Source: Welwitschia mirabilis
Taxonomy: Eukaryota; Gnetophyta; Gnetopsida; Welwitschiales
DNA length: 64,000 bases
Assembly: GCA_051453625.1 (NCBI GenBank)
Contig: JBOZIK010000001.1
Location: forward strand, 46,943,482-47,007,481
Reading direction: 5' to 3'
Shown here: positions 10,861 to 22,619 of the stretch, piece after piece
Position numbering within the stretch: position 1 is the stretch's first letter
Layout: each line of letters begins with the position of its first letter
Program-made: the position numbers and the translations under genes
Notes under the pieces: generated by a model
What the model was told of the DNA's origin: nothing
The model's input: only the letters and a program-made list of their open reading frames with translations
The model's database searches: none

Positions 10861-12379
10861 TGAAAGTCAGATGTCTACAAACATGGTCATGAGAAAAATA
10901 CAAGTGCTTACATCTTCATTAGCCTCCTACTTAAACCATTTAACACATCACAATATGATAATTGAATGTTATACACAATAATCATTATAAGATGTAAAAA
11001 GGATAGCTTTAGAAAATGATGATGTATATGCATAATTAGGAATAGTGATACTCAAAATGATGTATATAAACTAAGTAGTGGTAACTCAAACTGATGTATA
11101 AAAATCCATAATTGAGTTTTAAATACAATATACAAGGGAAAAATTTAAACAATAATCATAATATTACTTTCCTTGTTCATGATTTCTTGATATCCTAGAT
11201 CACACATGCAAGAATGTTTTGTAATTGTGCTATTGTGTCCTACTACATAATATCCATGATGCATATCGCACAATTAATATGAAATTATAAATGAACCATT
11301 GCATCATGTACATGTATCATGAAAGCTCAAAATGATCCTCATAAAAAAATTTTGCTTAAATGTCTTCAATATTTTATTGAAATTGGTCTTGCTTCCCTCC
11401 CCTCCTCCCTAGATAGAAGAATCAATACATCGTGTATTGTAGTAAGTTAAGAGGATCTATGTCATCCACCTAATCATCTAGATGACATACATGGGATAAC
11501 ACTCCAAAAAATAAGGATTTGAAAAAATAGTAAATTCCAAGTAGAATTAAATAATCAAAAATAGTAAAAGTGAAGCCATAGAAAGTCATCATAAATTCTA
11601 AAAGATAGGTAAAATCTAAGAATCATCATCCAAGGAATCATGGTAAAGGAGTAGAAAATAGGAAAAGGTCAAGACAATAGAAAATGATCAAGCCATGACA
11701 AAGCACCAAAGAGATAGAATTAATACTAAATAAAATCCTCAAAGTTTTCTAAACTTGATAAGCATTCAAGATTTTGTAATTAGATGTATGAAAAATTAAA
11801 AGAAAAGAAATGAAAAAAAACATTAGCATAAAATGAAAGGAACACATCAATTAAAGTGAAAGGAATGCATCAATCAAGTTGCTAAAAGGAAAAAAAGAAA
11901 AAAAAACCATATGGATAAAAACTATGAGTAAAAGTAAAAAAGATAACTAGAAAACTACCAAATGATAAAGTCTTAATTATTAAGTGAAAAAAGATACATG
12001 AATGACTTTAAAGATTCCAAACAAAATAACTAAAAAAAACATAATAAAAATGAATAGCTAGGAACATGAAAAAGATTTTTTACCTATACAAAATTCCAAC
12101 CTAGTAAAGTCCCTTAGTAGAAATTATAAAATTACCTAATTAATAATACATTACATAATGTGAAAAACTTCAAAAAGTATCACATGAATGGACAATAATT
12201 ATAACGACGTCAAGTATATCTAATGTTATCAATCAATAATTATAAGATCAAAAGCTAATCAAAAATAAACTCACTTACGCATATTCCAAAACAACACTAG
12301 AATCTAAAAAAGTAAAATGATCATGTAGAAGTACTATATGCAAAAGGAGTCTAGAAAGTCTAGAAAATAAGCAATGCCT
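10861..12379 (-). other. 3' internal region of the Athila-like element
   Basis: Non-coding as far as I can read. 11270-11430 is shared with the elements at 5.5 kb and 47.2 kb. On the minus strand it holds a strong purine run (11396-11414, GGGAGGAGGGGAGGGAAG) that could be a polypurine tract. A further GTCATC cassette lies at 11461-11500. From 11500 to 12380 the sequence is A-rich with no assignable feature. Confidence 0.5.
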
Positions 12380-12600
12380 CTAATGACACTAGGGACATTA
12401 CTAATATCATAGGCTTTAAGTAAAAGTTATCTTTCCATGATAAGGGGAGTATAACCACTGTCATAGGAGTAAGAACTCACATAGAATGGCCAACGAACCC
12501 CCAGTGGAGTTTCCACAGCTCCATATTATATTACTAAAGGATCTTCTTGAGGAAATTTGCCCTAGGACGCTTATGGTAAGACATCACAATAACCATGTTT
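12380..12600 (-). repeat. Segment shared with 25960-26190
   Basis: Matches 25960-26190 by eye through 'ataggagtaagaac', 'agtggagttt.cacagct' and 'catattatattact'. In the second place it lies just beyond the integrase end of an Athila-like pol, so here it marks the position where pol was probably lost. Confidence 0.6.
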
Positions 12601-12725
12601 CTAGTTCATATACAAAAGATCATTGTCACTATTTATTTCTTTATTTTCTTTTTTTTTAAAAACACATTTTACATGATCAAATACTCATAATAATAAAGAT
12701 GAAGTAATGAGATGAAAATAAAGAA

Positions 12726-13987
12726 GAACACCTAGATAACTAAAGCCCACAACATTGAGAGAGAACAAAAAAAACCAAGGTATCTTCCTTCAACATGAAG
12801 TTCATAGATGGATGAATGTCTTGATATTGGATGAATCTAATCTTATAATTCTAAGTAAAATATTTACTAGTCATGATAACTTCATGAAGTAAGACATTAA
12901 TTAAGTTAAAGATGTTCAAGTAATAGGATGTTATTTACTAAAAGAATTAGCTAAGGAAGAATTTAGGTAATGGCAGGAAGAAAATCCAAGACAAGTGCTT
13001 ATATTATGTTTAAGGTTTAATTGATAGATATTTTTAATGATTTTTAGCTTTCTATCCATTAACTTATAAATTTCCCAAGTATTCAAGTCATAAGTTTCAA
13101 CTTAGCCATTTTAAGATGTATTTTTTCTAAAAGATAAGGACCTAACCATTAAAAGGTTTAACTAGTTGTGTAAAAGGTATACTTGAGTATTGTATCTTTT
13201 TGAAAAATAAGGGCCAAATCAAATAGATACTAACTGATAAAACATAAAAGGTATACAATCATTTTGGAGTAAAATCAATTGGAGGAAAATAAAGCAAATG
13301 ATAAAACATTGATAGCACAATTTTTAAAAACCAAATAAGAGATAAAGAAGTGATAAATTTCATTGATAAATAATCTATTATTAAAAAATTATAAAACATG
13401 AGTATCATTATATAATTCATTTAAGGTACAACTCATAGAATGGATCCAAGAAGTTTTTAAGGGATTTTGACAATGTTTACTAAGATTGAAAATATCCTTA
13501 AAATATAACTATAAGTATGGATTATTATCAAGAAGATAAGGTTTAGCCTAATTAAAAATTTTAAGATATTTCATGCCAAACTTTTAAAAAGGATAATCAT
13601 CAAAAGCATAAGGTAAAGTAAACTTGGTAGAAAAAGAAAGAATATTACTTTGAGTATCACATGGATTTTTGAAAGAAATATATTGAGAGATACACGAAAT
13701 AGACTTTCCAAAATTATAATTTTAATTAAAGTCAAGAAGAGAAATATGACTTTGAGAATTATATGAAGGTTTAAATGGAAAAGGTAGAGAAAGGTTATAA
13801 TTATTAAGACCATAAGATAATGTGAAAGTGAAAGGAAAGATGTGATTTAAAGTTATACATGAAGGCATGGGTGAAAAGGATGTAGAAGTATAAGTAGAAT
13901 GAACAAGTTTCTCCTCTATGAAGTTTGAATAAAGTTCTATGAGTCCTTCATAAATTTCTTCATTATTGCCTTTATCATTATTTTGTT
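12726..13987 (-). repeat. Tandem duplication, left copy
   Basis: Begins 'agaacacc.a.a.aactaaag' and aligns along its length with 14089-15515, sharing 'cattgagagaga', 'gtaaagt..acttggtagaaaaagaaag' and 'gtagaagtata.gtagaatgaacaag'. It ends at an N run. Each copy carries the same short minus-strand coding relic. Confidence 0.7.
13722..13987 (-). pseudogene. Unidentified coding relic, copy in left duplicate
   Basis: A minus-strand frame with LVHSTYTSTSFSPMPSC is matched in the right duplicate by LVHSTYTSTSFPPVPSC. The conserved frame suggests past coding in the element interior. I do not recognise the family. Serine/threonine-rich; no catalytic motif seen. Confidence 0.35.
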
Positions 13988-14087
13988 NNNNNNNNNNNNN
14001 NNNNNNNNNNNNNNNNNNNNNNNNNNNNNNNNNNNNNNNNNNNNNNNNNNNNNNNNNNNNNNNNNNNNNNNNNNNNNNNNNNNNNNN
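13988..14087. other. Assembly gap (100 N)
   Basis: A 100-N placeholder between the two copies of the tandem duplication, so the duplication itself could be an assembly effect. Confidence 0.95.
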
Positions 14088-14088
14088 G

Positions 14089-15515
14089 GAGAACACCCAA
14101 ACAACTAAAGACTCATACCATTGAGAGAGACTAAAAGAACTAAGGAATCTTCCTTTGAAATAAAGTTCACAGATGTATGAATGTCTTAAGATTAGATGAA
14201 TTCAATCTTATCATTATGAAATGCTCAAGTAAAAGATTTACTAGTTATGATAACTTTATAAAGTAAAACATTAGTCAAGTTAAAGATGATTAAGTGATAG
14301 TATGATGTTTATCAAAAGAGTTGACTAAGGAAGGATTTAAATGATGGTAGGAGTAAAATCCAAGACAAGTGCTTCTATCATATCCAAGATTTAATCTATA
14401 GATATCTTAATGATCTTTAACCTTTGTCCATTAACTTCTAAATTTCCTAAGTGTCTAGGTTGGAGATTTCAACTAAGCCACTCAAGATGTACTTTTTCTA
14501 AAAGATAAAGACCTAACCATTAAGAGGCTTAACCATTTTTGTAAAATGTGCACTTGGGCATTATATTTCTAAAATAAATAAGGGCTAAACCAAATAAAAA
14601 ACAATTGATAAAATATAAAAGGTATAAAATCATTTTTAAATAAAATCAATTGGAGGGGCAGACATTAGAAAAATAAAACTTTGATAGCATAAATTTCAGA
14701 ATTCAAATAAAAGATAAAGAAGTGATAAATGACATTAACAAATAATATCTTCTTAAAACATTATAAATCATGAGTATCATAATATAATTCATTCAAGGCA
14801 TAACTCAAAGAGTGGATTCAAGACATTATTAAGGGCTTTTAATAATGTTTAATAAGATTTAGAAGATTTTTAAGATTCAATTCTAAGAATGGATTATCAT
14901 CAAGAAGATAAGGTTTATCCTAATTTAAAATTTCAAGATATTCTAATTCATACCTTTAAAAAGGATAATCATTAAAAATACAAGGTAAAGTGGACTAGGT
15001 NNNNNNNNNNNNNNNNNNNNNNNNNNNNNNNNNNNNNNNNNNNNNNNNNNNNNNNNNNNNNNNNNNNNNNNNNNNNNNNNNNNNNNNNNNNNNNNNNNNN
15101 TAAGAATAATCATTAAAAACACAAGGTAAAGTGGACTTGGTAGAAAAAGAAAGGATGTTACTTTAAGTATCACATGGATTTTTAAAAGGAAGAGAGTAAG
15201 AGATAGTAGGAATACACTTTTCAAAATTATGAGTTTCATGACATTTAAGGAAATGAAGGTGGATTTGAGAATTACATGAATATTCACATGGAATGGATGG
15301 CAAAATGTTATTCTTATCAAGATCATAAGGTAATATTAAAGTGAAAGTAGAAGTGAAAAGAATGATGTGATTTGAAGTTGTACATGAAGGCACAGGTGGA
15401 AAGGATGTAGAAGTATAGGTAGAATGAACAAGTCTATCCTTTATGAAGTTTAAATGAATCTCTATGGGTTCTTCATTGTGGTAATTTTCTTTATTGTTTT
15501 CTTTATCACTATTTT
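14089..15515 (-). repeat. Tandem duplication, right copy
   Basis: Second copy of 12726-13987, itself broken by an N run at 15001-15100. The flanks of that run repeat each other with few differences ('ggtaaagtggact.ggt' at 14984 and 15125). Base differences across the two copies are numerous, so they are diverged copies and not simply one contig used twice. Confidence 0.65.
15001..15100. other. Assembly gap (100 N)
   Basis: About 40 bases left of the run (14961-15000) recur right of it (15105-15142) with three or so differences. The gap probably hides an overlap or a short duplication. Confidence 0.9.
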
Positions 15516-15546
15516 TTTGGATTGTTTTTTTTACTTTTCTCATCAT
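15163..15546 (-). pseudogene. Unidentified coding relic, copy in right duplicate
   Basis: A 127-codon minus-strand open frame containing KKTIQKNSDKENNKENYHNE, then LVHSTYTSTSFPPVPSC and HLHFLKCHETHNFEKC. The lysine/asparagine-rich start and Cys/His-bearing end are unlike any Athila domain I can place. It corresponds to the relic in the left duplicate. Confidence 0.35.
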
Positions 15547-16993
15547 TGGTTGTGACTATTATCTTCCTTCTCTTATGGAGTATGGCTCTCATTCTTTAAT
15601 TTGTTGGATTCATTAAAAAGATCATCAGGAGTAATATGAACATCATATTAATCATGGATTAAAATATTTTTAAATTTTTCATAAATGGATTTCTCATCTA
15701 GATTGTCTATTAGTAAATGAATGATAGGGATATAATCTAATAGCTCAAGATAATCATCTAATACATGGTCATCCTCATCCTTATTATTGAAAGATTGAGT
15801 TAAGTTATTATTATCTCTTCTTTACTTATCTGCTAATGAGTAGGATGTTGAATTTTGATCTAAAAAATTTCATTCTCTATTTGAAAGTAAGAATCATTGT
15901 TATTTATTTCTAAGTGCTTCTCATTTTTGTTAAGGTAGGATGAAGTAGGATAAGTTTGAGGATGTTGTATTGTAAAAGAACCTTAATTTTGTAATAGTAT
16001 TTATTGAAATATATCAATCAAATTATATAGGTTTTTGTTGATATTTTCTCGTATCTTTTTCATTCAATCAATTATTTCTTTCATTGGATCATTTTTTTCC
16101 TCATATTAGTTCATAAGAGGTGGATAATCTTCATAGTAATTTATGGAAGTGGATCGAATTGATAAAAGTGATTGTTGGGTGTTTCTTCAAATAAGGTAGA
16201 ATCCCTAAAATGTGGAAAATCTTTGTTGTTATTTCTATATAAAGTTTTAAAAGAAGAGGGAAAAGAATAAAAAGGTTGAAACGAGGAATGGCCCCAATCC
16301 CTACTCTCAACATTACTTTGTATTATCCTTCCTCTTTCTACAAAAATTTCTTGAAGTGTTTTCTTACCATCATCATCAAAATTTTTCAATTTCTTCTCCT
16401 TTCAGAAATAATTTCCCTAAGAGTCCTTTTATCATTATTTATTAAAGTAATTGATAAGAATGAAATAAGAGAATCTAATTCAAGATGGTAAGGAATATAA
16501 ATACAAAGTAAAGATCAAGTTCTACTCTTTTTGATGTTTCATCTTTTTATCAAAATTTTTAGGATCTTTATCACCTAAAAGATATGTAATGGTTGTTGTT
16601 TTAATCATCATGGGAATAACTAATGGAATGATCATAGAAAAAAAAATTGCAGAATAAAAAAACAGAAAGAACAAATTATAGAAAGTAAAAGCAGTTATTG
16701 TCATCCTATATGTCATGGGATGACAATGGAGAAAATGTATTATTATGCTATAAAAATCAAAAACATAAAACCCTAAAAAACTTATGGAAAAAAATAAATC
16801 TATAGATTGTCATCCTAAGTATTGTGGAGATGACAGAGGGGACAATAGTACTTATTACAAACTCAAAAATCAAAAACTATGAAAAGAAAACCTATGATTC
16901 TAACTAGAAATACAATATTACTATAGATAAATATTTGAAGTAAAATATGATCTACTCACTTGAGTAATCAAAATCCTCATACTTCTCACTAGA
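15547..16993 (-). other. 5' internal region (leader) of the Athila-like element
   Basis: Lies between the primer binding site and the duplicated interior. The part next to the PBS (16680-16990) is homologous to the leader of the second Athila-like element (63060-63560). Both contain a 'cctatg..t.taactagaaatacaatattactat' block and GTCATC cassettes (16699-16735, 16808-16850). A degenerate minus-strand frame at 16141-16389 (KKTLQEIFVERGRIIQ) occupies the expected gag start, but I could not match the rest. Confidence 0.5.
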
Positions 16994-17013
16994 ATTCCCC
17001 GACAACAATGCCA
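16994..17013 (-). other. tRNA-Asp primer binding site
   Basis: On the minus strand the sequence is TTGGCATTGTTGTCGGGGAAT, against the Athila-type site complementary to the tRNA-Asp 3' end (TGGCGCCGTTGCCGGGG). All differences are transitions. It sits directly inside the right LTR, which fixes direction and lineage. Confidence 0.8.
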
Positions 17014-18325
17014 ATATATTATGGTATGTAATTTTGCAATCCATTACGTCTTGCTAAATCTTATTAATCACAAATAGATATATTATGCAATAGAACATAC
17101 TAGTATATATGGGAGTAATCCAAATGTCATAAATTCATTGAAGGTATGCAAGAGAAGAAAGAAAATTGATTTATAGAGAAATATTTTATCCTATTAAACT
17201 TTAATGCAATGGTAACAGAAAATAAACACATGATGTAATGCAAATGTAACTTAATCTAGATGAACACCTATCCAATTACCAAATTAACTTATCAAAAAGA
17301 TTGGCCATATGTAACCTAAATTAGTTAGGGAAACTATCACTAACCAAGACTAACTTAAGCTATCAAGTAAGTTGAAGAGAGTGTAATGTTAAATGCTCCT
17401 AAACTACTATCGTAAACCTTAATAAAGGTTGTTCTTATGACCTATATCATTAATGAGATTATCACTAAATCAAAAACAACATAACCATTAGGAATATTAA
17501 AAAGTATTAATGAAAAGAAGAAATAAATTTTGTATTATCAAATCATCATCTAGGTTATAAAGCAGCTACACCTCAATGGAGGATGCACAGCCTAACACCA
17601 AGGAAGACATATCTCTGTAACTACTCAGGATGGATCTTCTGCCCTTCAATCTCCTATCACATAAATTTTTAGTGCATCGAAGATGATAGAAGAATCGAAG
17701 GAGATATTTATCTATACAATAAATAAATCATAACTATTGCTTAAGATGTAACAGTCACACTAGAAAACATGCTCAATCTTAAGAAAGAAATGGATAAAAT
17801 GGATAAAAGTTGGCTAGTCATTTTAGTGTTGTCCTGAGTCTCATGGGAATGATACTAGGGATGATACCCCATAATAATGGATGACTCATCAGATTCTAGC
17901 TTCACAGTTAGCCCTATAGTTAGCTTCATGTATATTGTTGTCCTACATGTCATGGGAATGACATTGGAAATGGCACTTATTTAGAAGAAAAGGACTCATT
18001 GGGTCCTAGCTCTAGTTCACATTAGCAAAAAAAATAGTCATTAAAGTGTGTTATCATGCTCATTGTGGGGATAATAGTGGGGATGATAGTCTTTCTTATC
18101 TTTTCAGCTTGAAAGAAATCAACCTTTTACATCATTGATCTTCCTCCAAAGAACTAAGTATTAGAATATGCCTGAAATGCCTCTAAATATGTCAATAATT
18201 GCATGTTTCTATGATCATCCCATCAACTCTCTATAATCATCAAAATTGCATCTAAACCTATATAAATATCCTACAAAATAACTCATAATACCCCATCAAA
18301 TACATACAATTTGGCAGATCAAAAT
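17014..18325 (-). mobile_element. Athila-like 5' LTR (right copy, truncated by gap)
   Basis: Aligns with 9318-10630, including the shared block from 'ttgcaatcc' to 'cataataccccat.aaatac'. It carries three GTCATC cassettes at 17827-17869, 17937-17977 and 18048-18090, at the same positions as in the left LTR. The outer end falls in the N run. Confidence 0.75.
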
Positions 18326-19143
18326 NNNNNNNNNNNNNNNNNNNNNNNNNNNNNNNNNNNNNNNNNNNNNNNNNNNNNNNNNNNNNNNNNNNNNNNNNNN
18401 NNNNNNNNNNNNNNNNNNNNNNNNNNNNNNNNNNNNNNNNNNNNNNNNNNNNNNNNNNNNNNNNNNNNNNNNNNNNNNNNNNNNNNNNNNNNNNNNNNNN
18501 NNNNNNNNNNNNNNNNNNNNNNNNNNNNNNNNNNNNNNNNNNNNNNNNNNNNNNNNNNNNNNNNNNNNNNNNNNNNNNNNNNNNNNNNNNNNNNNNNNNN
18601 NNNNNNNNNNNNNNNNNNNNNNNNNNNNNNNNNNNNNNNNNNNNNNNNNNNNNNNNNNNNNNNNNNNNNNNNNNNNNNNNNNNNNNNNNNNNNNNNNNNN
18701 NNNNNNNNNNNNNNNNNNNNNNNNNNNNNNNNNNNNNNNNNNNNNNNNNNNNNNNNNNNNNNNNNNNNNNNNNNNNNNNNNNNNNNNNNNNNNNNNNNNN
18801 NNNNNNNNNNNNNNNNNNNNNNNNNNNNNNNNNNNNNNNNNNNNNNNNNNNNNNNNNNNNNNNNNNNNNNNNNNNNNNNNNNNNNNNNNNNNNNNNNNNN
18901 NNNNNNNNNNNNNNNNNNNNNNNNNNNNNNNNNNNNNNNNNNNNNNNNNNNNNNNNNNNNNNNNNNNNNNNNNNNNNNNNNNNNNNNNNNNNNNNNNNNN
19001 NNNNNNNNNNNNNNNNNNNNNNNNNNNNNNNNNNNNNNNNNNNNNNNNNNNNNNNNNNNNNNNNNNNNNNNNNNNNNNNNNNNNNNNNNNNNNNNNNNNN
19101 NNNNNNNNNNNNNNNNNNNNNNNNNNNNNNNNNNNNNNNNNNN
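18326..19143. other. Assembly gap (818 N)
   Basis: Unknown sequence that hides the outer end of the Athila-like LTR and the start of the + strand gag relic. Confidence 0.95.
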
Positions 19144-19450
19144 TAATATAGCAAATAGATATTTTCAAAATACACAAGAAAGAGGAACAAACTTTAGAGA
19201 GAGGAATTTTAGAGAAAGAGGTAGATGGAGAAGCTCATCACATTATCAACCAAATAATCAAGAAAGGGGACATCATCTTACTCTAAATAATTAGTAACAG
19301 TAAAACATTAGAGGTAGAGGATTTAAAAACATAAGAAAAAGGGGAAATTCACAAAATTAAACTCAACGTAAATGGACACAATGAGGTTATAATAAACCAT
19401 TAGTATATCACTATCATCAAAAAATAGGTCATCCTTGGAAAATTTGTAGA
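19144..19450 (+). pseudogene. gag: gag C-terminal relic: Arg-rich region and zinc knuckle
   Basis: The + frame reads RGTNFRERNFRERGRWRSSS, then stops, then NIRGRGFKNIRKRGN and finally VYHYHQKIGHPWKICRS. The RG-rich tract followed by a CCHC-like block is the end of a retrotransposon gag that binds RNA. In the knuckle (C-x2-C-x4-H-x4-C) the first two Cys positions are Tyr and His, while the His and last Cys remain. Orientation and position fit the second half of the copia gag interrupted at 9312, but another element cannot be excluded. Confidence 0.5.
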
Positions 19451-19744
19451 TCACGAATGAGAGACTATGGAATACCACCTCTATCAATGTAAGGAGCAAG
19501 GAGAAACATTACTTTACTTTTTCATTATAAGAGACCAGATTTCAATTTAAATTTGTAGATCATAAATGAAAGACTATGGAATACCAATGTAAGGATTTAT
19601 AGCATATGATTAATAAGAGAAAAGTAAGGAGCAAAGAAAAACATCACAATATGAACAGAATCATCCATCATTTATAATAATTATTAAGGACAATAGGGAG
19701 GAGTAAAATCATTTATTTTTCTTGCTACAAATGACAATTCATGG
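19451..19744. other. Short stretch with a local duplication
   Basis: The 'agatcac.aatga.agactatggaatacca' block at 19449 recurs at 19557, and the 'aaggagcaa.gaaaaacat' block at 19490 recurs at 19627. No gene seen. Confidence 0.5.
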
Positions 19745-20434
19745 TACTTAAATTTAAAGCTGGCCTAAATATTTAGCTTTAGGCTAGTGTTAGTCAACTT
19801 CTTAAACTTGTACGTTGATGGTTTAGCTCGAAATCCAACTCGAAGTTCCAACTTTGGGTCGATGTCAATTAACTAAGTGATATTTTTTTTGCTTATAGGA
19901 TGAAGAAGTAATCAGGTTGATTTGAAATCCAACTCGAAGTTTTAACTTTAAGTTGTCATCAATCCCTCATATGATTTTATTTTATTACAAGCCTTCAAAG
20001 CATAAAAAGACAAATGAGTTGGCATGAGATCTAACTCAAAGTTTTGAATTTTAGTTGGTTTCAACTAAAAATTTTCAGATTTTCATCATAGTGGTTTAAT
20101 CTAAAATATGACTCAAATTTTTAGCTTTGGGTTGGTTTCAATCAACTGGATGAACTTGATTTCAAGGCCTATTTTATGATGATATCTTATTGGAGGAAAA
20201 ACATCAGTAACTTTTATTTCTTATTCTTACCTGAAATCAAATAAATAAAAATAAAATTCTTTTCTATGTTATTAGACATGATCTAAAAAGTCTTCTTTTA
20301 ATTAAAAGTCTTTACAGGGTTTTTCTTAATTACCTGGGAATGCAGATTATGATGACAAAGTTTGATAGGTTTCTATAATGGCATGTAGCTCAAGAAAAAT
20401 TAAAATGATCATAAATTAATCTGAAGTTCTAATT

Positions 20435-20961
20435 NNNNNNNNNNNNNNNNNNNNNNNNNNNNNNNNNNNNNNNNNNNNNNNNNNNNNNNNNNNNNNNNNN
20501 NNNNNNNNNNNNNNNNNNNNNNNNNNNNNNNNNNNNNNNNNNNNNNNNNNNNNNNNNNNNNNNNNNNNNNNNNNNNNNNNNNNNNNNNNNNNNNNNNNNN
20601 NNNNNNNNNNNNNNNNNNNNNNNNNNNNNNNNNNNNNNNNNNNNNNNNNNNNNNNNNNNNNNNNNNNNNNNNNNNNNNNNNNNNNNNNNNNNNNNNNNNN
20701 NNNNNNNNNNNNNNNNNNNNNNNNNNNNNNNNNNNNNNNNNNNNNNNNNNNNNNNNNNNNNNNNNNNNNNNNNNNNNNNNNNNNNNNNNNNNNNNNNNNN
20801 NNNNNNNNNNNNNNNNNNNNNNNNNNNNNNNNNNNNNNNNNNNNNNNNNNNNNNNNNNNNNNNNNNNNNNNNNNNNNNNNNNNNNNNNNNNNNNNNNNNN
20901 NNNNNNNNNNNNNNNNNNNNNNNNNNNNNNNNNNNNNNNNNNNNNNNNNNNNNNNNNNNNN
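20435..20961. other. Assembly gap (527 N)
   Basis: Unknown sequence inside copy 1. In copy 2 the corresponding distance is only a few tens of bases (about 24540-24570), so the N length is probably overestimated or an insertion is hidden. Confidence 0.9.
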
Positions 20962-21479
20962 AATTTTAAACTAAACCTTAGTAAATTTGAAATTCCTCAA
21001 TTCCTATCATGCTCTAAGATTGGTGTTAATACTTGGCATACTTTAGCTATTAGTAAAATAGGTATGCAGCTTTTACATAATCCTTTACTTCAATATTGAA
21101 CACATGTACATGAGGTAACTTAATATAAACCACACTTATCAAATATGATAGTAAGACCTATGCTATAAATCTCATTCTTTTTCACGCTAATCATTCATCA
21201 TTCTTCTACTGAGCTTTAGAATTCCTTTACTTAATCATATTTCAATCCTTCTTATTTTTTCTTGGTTAAGCCTTATGACTTGCACTCCCCCTCACTCTCC
21301 CATTTCTACCTCTGGTATAAAAAATGTGAAATGTTGCTTATTTAATTTTGGTTCCACGTAGATAGATGTGTATTAGTAGTGTAGACCTTCAGTCACCTTA
21401 AATCTCTATAAGGTTATAAAATGAGGTATAATAGTGCTTATATTATGACTATAAATTGACTACTGAGGTCTTAGATACC

Positions 21480-21861
21480 TTAGGTTTCTTCATCATTAAG
21501 GCTAATAAAAATTGTTTTGAAAATAGTGCCATTCCCCTAACTTTTCATCCTATGATCCATCACTTGGTGGATAAGTATCTGAGGGTGTGAACTAAAGAAC
21601 TTCATTGACAACTCAATCACAAAGACTCAACCTATGACCTTTTTTTGGGATAATTAGTTGAATAGATGCAAGTACTAGAGAAAAGTTTAATCATCTTCAA
21701 GGCACAAACGCTATCCTTAGTATTACTACCTTGAGTTTTAATAAGGATAATATAGAGAAGATAATATGGGATGGTAGGCCTTATCAAAACTTTTAATGAG
21801 TCCACCTAGAAGAGATTAATATGCTATCTAAATCTCTAGGTGAGATGCATCTACTGCCCTT
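21480..21861 (+). pseudogene. Unknown coiled-coil-like ORF, copy 1 (truncated)
   Basis: Matches the better preserved relic at 25080-25513. Recognisable pieces are FHPMIHHLVDKYLR, EQMQVLEKSL after a stop, and MLSKSLGEMHLLP before the gap. Family unknown. Confidence 0.4.
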
Positions 21862-21961
21862 NNNNNNNNNNNNNNNNNNNNNNNNNNNNNNNNNNNNNNN
21901 NNNNNNNNNNNNNNNNNNNNNNNNNNNNNNNNNNNNNNNNNNNNNNNNNNNNNNNNNNNNN
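21862..21961. other. Assembly gap (100 N)
   Basis: A 100-N placeholder cutting the ORF of copy 1. Confidence 0.95.
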
Positions 21962-22540
21962 TGTATAATTAATTGTGTATTAGTTGTTTTAGAAACTACT
22001 AATTTTCATGTAATGTTATTATGATAATATTGTTTATGTCGAATAATGAGTCTCTCAAATTTATTATAAGAAGTGTTATGGATATGTGTACAATATATTA
22101 CCCTTTTATTTGTAAGAATTACAAGTGCTTCTCCTCTAATGTAAGATTTTATTTATGTTCTATTTTATATTGGTGCTTAGATTATTTATTTGAAACAAAC
22201 ATGTAACTATGATTATATCTTATTAATTAGAGAAATTATCCTTATAATAACTTAGATGATTAATGAGGAGTTTAAAATTTGTAGAATTTTATTAGAAGTT
22301 TATTTATTACATATATTAAAAATTCAAGATAAAATCCTAAGAGGAAATTTTAAATAGTTTTTTATTTTCTTAAATGGCCTAAGGGGTGTATTAAAAACAT
22401 TTAGGGGTATTAACTATGGAACCTCTTGATAGAAAAAAAAAGGGGCTCATATATGAGGTATTTATAATTAATAGGATCTTAATAACCCCCTGTTCTCAAC
22501 TTCTTATTAATAAATCATTTATTTAAAAATTTAATTATGC
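21962..22540. other. Unassigned A+T-rich stretch
   Basis: No gene or repeat recognised. Short open frames here are low-complexity. Confidence 0.4.
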
Positions 22541-22548
22541 ATCAATAG

Positions 22549-22610
22549 GGAATCAAACTGCTTCCCACCTCATTAGTTCTTTCTCTTCTTTGCCATTATG
22601 CTATGGGTCC
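22549..22610 (-). repeat. tRNA-like pol III promoter relic (SINE head or tRNA pseudogene) 1
   Basis: On the minus strand an A-box TAGCATAATGGC starts at 22603 and a B-box AGTTTGATTCC starts at 22559. That is 44 bases apart, the spacing of a class I tRNA. The 5' and 3' acceptor arms do not pair, so it is not a working tRNA gene. A tRNA-derived SINE is likely. Confidence 0.5.
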
Positions 22611-22619
22611 AAGCTATAG

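Larger units (their letters stand above)
9318..18325 (-). mobile_element. Athila-like Ty3/gypsy element, internally rearranged
   Basis: Two similar LTRs in the same orientation (9318 to about 10860, and 17014 to at least 18325) flank about 6 kb. A tRNA-Asp primer binding site lies just inside the right LTR, so the element reads right to left, with the right LTR being 5'. The interior contains leader, a tandemly duplicated segment and 3' internal sequence. No RT or integrase was found, so this is a pol-less derivative. It lies inside a copia gag. The right boundary is lost in an N run. Confidence 0.75.
19745..21861 (+). repeat. Unclassified repeat family, copy 1
   Basis: Aligns in the same orientation with 23940-25513. 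Shared landmarks are 'cttggca.actttagctat', 'acataatcctttacttcaata', 'gtgtattagtagtgtag' and 'atgatccatcacttggtgg'. The first 650 bases hold about five degenerate subrepeats (consensus around 'aaatctaactcaaagttttagctttgggttggt'), 70-100 bases apart. An N run at 20435-20961 interrupts it. It could be LTRs of a non-autonomous element or two insertions of one repeat. Confidence 0.6.

Noticed and set aside
13571-15326. Leucine/isoleucine-rich open frames that look like membrane proteins
   Set aside because: A+T-rich shadow frames of the element interior. The parallel frame with HSTYTSTSF is the one conserved between duplicates.
18258-19294. Apparent open frames of about 300 codons across the 18.3-19.1 kb gap
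   Set aside because: They consist almost wholly of N. Only the + strand end from 19144 has real coding content.
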